From contig NZ_JAWOBT010000036.1 of assembly GCF_046484155.1 (NCBI RefSeq), positions 1 through 64,000 on the forward strand: 64,000 nucleotides of DNA, given 5' to 3'. The notes under the pieces are model-generated. The model searched no databases, was not told the origin of the DNA, and saw only the letters and a program-made list of their open reading frames with translations. Numbering within the stretch: position 1 is the first letter of the stretch; each line of letters starts with the position of its first letter. The translations under genes were made by a program, and so were the position numbers. Shown piece after piece: positions 60,878 to 64,000 of this stretch. The stretch is from Alkalibacterium sp046484155. GTDB taxonomy: Bacteria; Bacillota; Bacilli; Lactobacillales; Carnobacteriaceae_A.

Positions 60878-61728
60878 GGTATACCTATCAGAAAGGAACG
60901 CCCTTTGAAAGCAAAGCCATCTATGACATCAATCTTTCCATCAAAAACGGCTCGTTCACTGCCATAGTCGGTCACACGGGCAGCGGGAAATCGACGGTGC
61001 TGCAGCATTTAAATGCCTTGAAAAAACCTACTGAAGGTGTCGTCACGATCGGTGACCGTTTGATTACACGTTTATCAGAAAATAAGGGCCTTAAATCTCT
61101 GCGTAAAAAAGTGGGGATCGTCTTCCAATTTCCGGAAGCCCAGTTATTTGAAGAAACAGTCGGCAAAGATATTGCTTTTGGTCCTAAGAACTTCGGTATG
61201 ACTGAAAAAGAAGGACTCGAAAAAGCTAGAGAACTCTTACCTATAGTCGGTTTAGACGAAACGTTCATGGAACGTTCTCCTTTTGATTTGTCTGGTGGAC
61301 AGATGAGACGGGTAGCTATTGCCGGTGTGTTAGCTATGGAGCCGGAAGTATTGGTCCTGGACGAGCCCACTGCCGGTCTGGATCCTCAGGGTCGTAAAGA
61401 AATAATGGATATGTTCTACAGTTTATATAAAAACAAAGGCTTGACCATCGTTTTAGTCACGCACCAGATGGATGACGTGGCGATGTATGCGGACCACATG
61501 ATCGTTCTTGGAGAGGGGACCGTCATGAAAGAAGGACACCCAAGAGACATTTTCCAGGAAGCGGGCTGGCTGGCTAGTATGCAGCTCGGCGTACCTTCAA
61601 CGATAAGATTTGCGCATGAACTGGAAGAGAAATTTGAGTGGACATTTGATCCGCTACCGCTAACGACTGATGACTTAGCTAGACAAATAAAAGAGAAGCT
61701 CGCCAGTAAGGGCGGTGAATCATCATGA
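60853..61728 (+). CDS. ecfA2: ECF transporter ATPase EcfA2
   Basis: A 291-residue second ATPase that forms the heterodimer with EcfA1. Walker A GHTGSGKST near residue 40, Q-loop VFQFPEAQLFEETVGKDI, signature LSGGQMRRVAIAG, Walker B VLVLDEPTAGLDP and THQMDDVA are visible. The overlap with ecfA1 at the start and of four bases with ecfT at the end (ATGA) shows a tightly coupled operon. Confidence 0.96.
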   Translation: MDIGFQDVGYTYQKGTPFESKAIYDINLSIKNGSFTAIVGHTGSGKSTVLQHLNALKKPTEGVVTIGDRLITRLSENKGLKSLRKKVGIVFQFPEAQLFEETVGKDIAFGPKNFGMTEKEGLEKARELLPIVGLDETFMERSPFDLSGGQMRRVAIAGVLAMEPEVLVLDEPTAGLDPQGRKEIMDMFYSLYKNKGLTIVLVTHQMDDVAMYADHMIVLGEGTVMKEGHPRDIFQEAGWLASMQLGVPSTIRFAHELEEKFEWTFDPLPLTTDDLARQIKEKLASKGGESS

Positions 61729-62522
61729 TGGATAAACTGATTTTTGGGCGCTATATCCCGGGTGATTCGCTGATCCATCGTTTGGATCCTAGAACAAAAT
61801 TGATAGGTGCAATCTCATTTATTATTATAATTTTCCTGGCAAACAACTGGATCTCTTACTTGGCACTGATCGCCTTCGTTTTGACGGCGGTCAAGCTTTC
61901 CGGAATCGATCCAAAATTCTTTATCAATGGCGTGAAGCCGCTTATCTGGCTGATTATGTTCACGGTCATACTGCAAATCTTATTTACGAGTGGACAGACC
62001 ATCTGGTTCAAGTTCGGCCCGATCATCATTTCTCAAGAAGGCGTGTTAAACGGCGTGTATATTTTCTTCCGTTTTGTCTTGATTATTTTTATGTCGACCA
62101 TCTTGACCTTAACGACGATGCCATTATCTTTAACGGATGCGATAGAATTTCTGCTCCGACCTCTTTCCGCCGTTAAAGTACCGGTTCACGAAATCGCACT
62201 GATGTTATCCATTGCCTTGCGTTTTGTGCCGACATTAATGGATGAAACAGAGAAAATCATGAATGCCCAGCGTGCACGCGGGATCGATTTTGGTGAAGGC
62301 AATATCTATGAACAAATGAAATCTATTGTCCCGTTACTGATTCCTCTGTTCGTCAGCTCCTTTAACCGGGCGGAAGAATTGGCTACAGCGATGGAAGCCC
62401 GCGGATACAAAGGCGGCGAAGGCCGGACGAAATACCGACAGCTGTCCTGGGAAATCAGAGACACATCGGTGATGGTTGCCTTCGTGGTGCTCTCCGGGGT
62501 ATTGTTTTTATTAAGAACATAA
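61725..62522 (+). CDS. ecfT: ECF transporter transmembrane subunit EcfT
   Basis: A 265-residue membrane scaffold that joins the ATPases to substrate-binding S components. It has about five hydrophobic segments and the two coupling-helix motifs AQRARGIDFGEG and AMEARGYKGGEG (the A-R-G signatures). The family N-terminus reads FGRYIPGDSLIHRLDPRTKL. GGCGGTG lies before the ATG. A terminator follows. Confidence 0.96.
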   Translation: MMDKLIFGRYIPGDSLIHRLDPRTKLIGAISFIIIIFLANNWISYLALIAFVLTAVKLSGIDPKFFINGVKPLIWLIMFTVILQILFTSGQTIWFKFGPIIISQEGVLNGVYIFFRFVLIIFMSTILTLTTMPLSLTDAIEFLLRPLSAVKVPVHEIALMLSIALRFVPTLMDETEKIMNAQRARGIDFGEGNIYEQMKSIVPLLIPLFVSSFNRAEELATAMEARGYKGGEGRTKYRQLSWEIRDTSVMVAFVVLSGVLFLLRT

Positions 62523-62528
62523 TAAGTG

Positions 62529-62562
62529 AAAGGATAAAGATGAGAATCTTTATCCTTTTTCC
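62529..62562 (+). terminator. Intrinsic terminator after ecfT
   Basis: Stem AAAGGATAAAGAT / ATCTTTATCCTTT with a short loop and T-run. A second hairpin, CTCGTC/GACGAG inside GAGAT/ATCTC (about 62579-62614), lies in the truA leader. Confidence 0.88.
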
Positions 62563-62669
62563 TTTATATTTAAAAGGGAGATACTCGTCTAAGGACGAGC
62601 ATTCACATCTCTCAAAAAAATTAAAATGGTATCAATAGAGACATACACAGAATGAAAAGGAAGATAAAA

Positions 62670-63455
62670 ATGACGGGTTTGAGATATAAAGCAAAAATCG
62701 TATACGATGGTACACAGTTTTTTGGTTTCCAAGTGCAGCCTGATAGGCGGACCGTTCAAGGAGAACTGGAAAAAGCTGTGACCAAGCTAGCTAAAGGGCA
62801 AGAAGTCCGCGTGCACGGAGCAGGTAGAACGGATGCCGGAGTCCATGCCAGAGGACAGATCATTCATTTTGATTTTCCGTTTGCGATCGAGGTGGATGGC
62901 TTGATGGTCGGGATGAATTCAGTGACAACTTCTGAAATAACTGTTTTAGAGGTAGAACGCGTAGAAGACACGTTTCACGCACGTTACCTGGCTAAAGGAA
63001 AAAAATATAGCTACCGTGTCGACAATAACCAGTTTCGTGATCCCTTTTTGAGATATTACAGCTACTATCACCGGTATCCGATGAATAAAGAAAAAGTAGA
63101 GAAAGCGCTGACGCAGCTTGCGGGCACACATGACTTCACGAGTTTTGCCTCCACGCATTCTGACAAGGAAGACAAAGTGCGTACCCTCTATCAGGCATCG
63201 GTGGAAGTGAATGAAGATACGAATGAGTGGATCTTTACATTTGTCGGCAACGGCTTTTTATATAATATGATTCGGATCCTGATGGGGACGCTTCTGGAAG
63301 TCGCTGACGGCAGACGCGAGCCGGAAGAAATCCAGGAGATCATTGCCGCGAAAGACCGCGAAGCCGCTGGAATGACCTTGTCGTCTGTCGGCTTATGTAT
63401 GGAAGCCGTATACTATGAAACCAAAGACATTCCCGGGTACAAAAAGGAGGAATAG
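62670..63455 (+). CDS. truA: tRNA pseudouridine(38-40) synthase TruA
   Basis: A 261-residue enzyme that converts uridines 38-40 of the anticodon arm to pseudouridine. The catalytic Asp lies in GAGRTDAGVHARGQ near residue 53. FHARYLAKGKKYSYRV, THDFTSFAS and GNGFLYNMIRILMGTLLEV follow. ATG 62670 (TGLRYKAK) is chosen with AAAGGAAG upstream; the in-frame ATG at 62652 has no ribosome-binding site. The order ecfA1-ecfA2-ecfT-truA is standard in Firmicutes, but rplM-rpsI, which usually come next, are not here. Confidence 0.96.
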   Translation: MTGLRYKAKIVYDGTQFFGFQVQPDRRTVQGELEKAVTKLAKGQEVRVHGAGRTDAGVHARGQIIHFDFPFAIEVDGLMVGMNSVTTSEITVLEVERVEDTFHARYLAKGKKYSYRVDNNQFRDPFLRYYSYYHRYPMNKEKVEKALTQLAGTHDFTSFASTHSDKEDKVRTLYQASVEVNEDTNEWIFTFVGNGFLYNMIRILMGTLLEVADGRREPEEIQEIIAAKDREAAGMTLSSVGLCMEAVYYETKDIPGYKKEE

Positions 63456-63458
63456 TGG

Positions 63459-64000
63459 ATGATTCATAAGCAGTATAAAGTGACCGGCCATCTGATCGAT
63501 GTGTCGTATACGGAAAAAGAAGTGAATGAGATCTTCAAACCGTTACTTGAAAAACTTGTTAAGCTCAGAAAAGAGAAGGATGAACGCATTATTGTGTATC
63601 TAGCTGCACCCCCCGGGGCCGGCAAGACAAGCTTATCTTTATTCCTGGAAGACTTATATAAGGAACAAGGATATCCGTATACGTTCCAGTCGGTTGCGAT
63701 GGACGGGTTTCATCACTATAATGACTACTTGAATCAGCACACAGTCGTTAGAAACGGCAGAGAAGACCCTTTGATAAAATACAAAGGAATACCCGAATCA
63801 TTTGATCTAAGCGCGTTAAAAGAGAAAATCAAAGCTCTCACACAGTATCGACAGGTCAACTGGCCAACCTATGACCGGGCTTCACATGATGTCTCGCAAG
63901 AAACGATCCCGGTGGATGCCGATATCGTACTGATCGAAGGGAATTATTTGCTTCTGGAAAAAGTGGGTTGGAACGAACTTACAGAGTACTGTGATTACAA
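63459..64000 (+). CDS. Nucleoside/nucleotide kinase family protein (partial, 3' end outside window)
   Basis: Read directly from the sequence: 180 codons before the window ends. A P-loop AAPPGAGKTS near residue 50, VAMDGFHHYNDYL near residue 80, and VLIEGNYLLL near residue 159 mark the phosphoribulokinase/uridine kinase/pantothenate kinase superfamily, in particular the group annotated as nucleoside/nucleotide kinase family proteins. The NWPTYDRASHDV segment fits the substrate-binding part. The substrate (a sugar or nucleoside) cannot be told. AAAAAGGAGG precedes the ATG, three bases after the truA stop, so it is cotranscribed with truA. Confidence 0.82.
   Translation, partial: MIHKQYKVTGHLIDVSYTEKEVNEIFKPLLEKLVKLRKEKDERIIVYLAAPPGAGKTSLSLFLEDLYKEQGYPYTFQSVAMDGFHHYNDYLNQHTVVRNGREDPLIKYKGIPESFDLSALKEKIKALTQYRQVNWPTYDRASHDVSQETIPVDADIVLIEGNYLLLEKVGWNELTEYCDY

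Noticed and set aside
1..64000. Prophage, insertion sequence, integrative element or defence system
   Set aside because: No transposase, integrase, recombinase, restriction, toxin or phage structural gene was found, and no terminal repeats around the accessory genes were recognised.

Overview
The window is a 64 kb piece of a Firmicutes chromosome, most likely order Lactobacillales. Base composition looks moderate to low GC (about 40 percent by eye). The gene order secY-adk-infA-rpmJ with no map gene, dut-radA-PIN/TRAM-gltX-cysS, and the RadA, MsmK and ECF families all fit lactic acid bacteria. A Carnobacteriaceae-like genus is my best guess, but nothing in the sequence proves it. No transposase, integrase, phage gene, CRISPR array or toxin-antitoxin pair was found. 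This is a core chromosomal region next to an rRNA operon, with small accessory insertions.

Layout. (1) 1-2.8 kb: the 3' end of a 5S rRNA and tRNA-Asn, then three minus-strand accessory genes (HesB-like protein, old-yellow-enzyme oxidoreductase, short-chain dehydrogenase with a palindromic operator candidate). (2) 3.0-13.3 kb: the msmK sugar-ABC ATPase, then dut, radA, a PIN/TRAM membrane protein, an IspD-like cytidylyltransferase, gltX, cysS, mrnC, rlmB and the YacP/Rae1 nuclease. Compared with Bacillus, ispF and cysE are missing here. (3) 13.5-19.9 kb: a SigH-like sigma factor, a divergent Gx-transporter/apbE pair inserted before rpmG-secE, then nusG, rplK-rplA and rplJ-rplL with an L10 leader. 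(4) 20.0-26.9 kb: an insertion between rplL and rpoB carrying tandem SEDS genes (rodA-like, ftsW-like), a LURP-one protein, a 51-bp tandem repeat, an MFS transporter and a PyrR-type uracil permease unit, followed by the RsmC-like methyltransferase usually found next to rpoB. (5) 27.3-39.6 kb: rpoB, rpoC, then the str cluster rpsL-rpsG-fusA-tuf. (6) 39.6-44.8 kb: about 0.7 kb of repeat-rich noncoding DNA and a minus-strand moxR-DUF58-transglutaminase operon that separates str from S10. (7) 45.2-59.7 kb: the S10-spc-alpha ribosomal supercluster from rpsJ to rplQ with secY, adk, infA and rpoA. (8) 60.0-64.0 kb: the ECF transporter module ecfA1-ecfA2-ecfT, truA and a truncated P-loop kinase that runs off the window.

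Most of the genes make the gene-expression machinery: RNA polymerase core and a sigma factor, NusG, about thirty ribosomal proteins, EF-G, EF-Tu, IF-1, two aminoacyl-tRNA synthetases, rRNA and tRNA modification and processing enzymes, and the SecY/SecE channel. Many promoters with near-consensus -35 and -10 boxes and 17-bp spacers can be read directly, and several are followed by structured leaders (L10 leader, PyrR leader, nusG leader, rplK-rplA gap).

No clearly new protein system was found. The most interesting unexplained signals are noncoding: the 51-bp tandem hairpin repeat at 23.05-23.20 kb, whose stem changes in a compensatory way between copies; the repeat-rich region behind tuf; a recurring CACTCA...TGAGTG stem in separate gaps; and a tiny Shine-Dalgarno-equipped ORF that overlaps the start of dut, which has no ribosome-binding site of its own. 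All assignments are from reading the sequence; no database search was possible.
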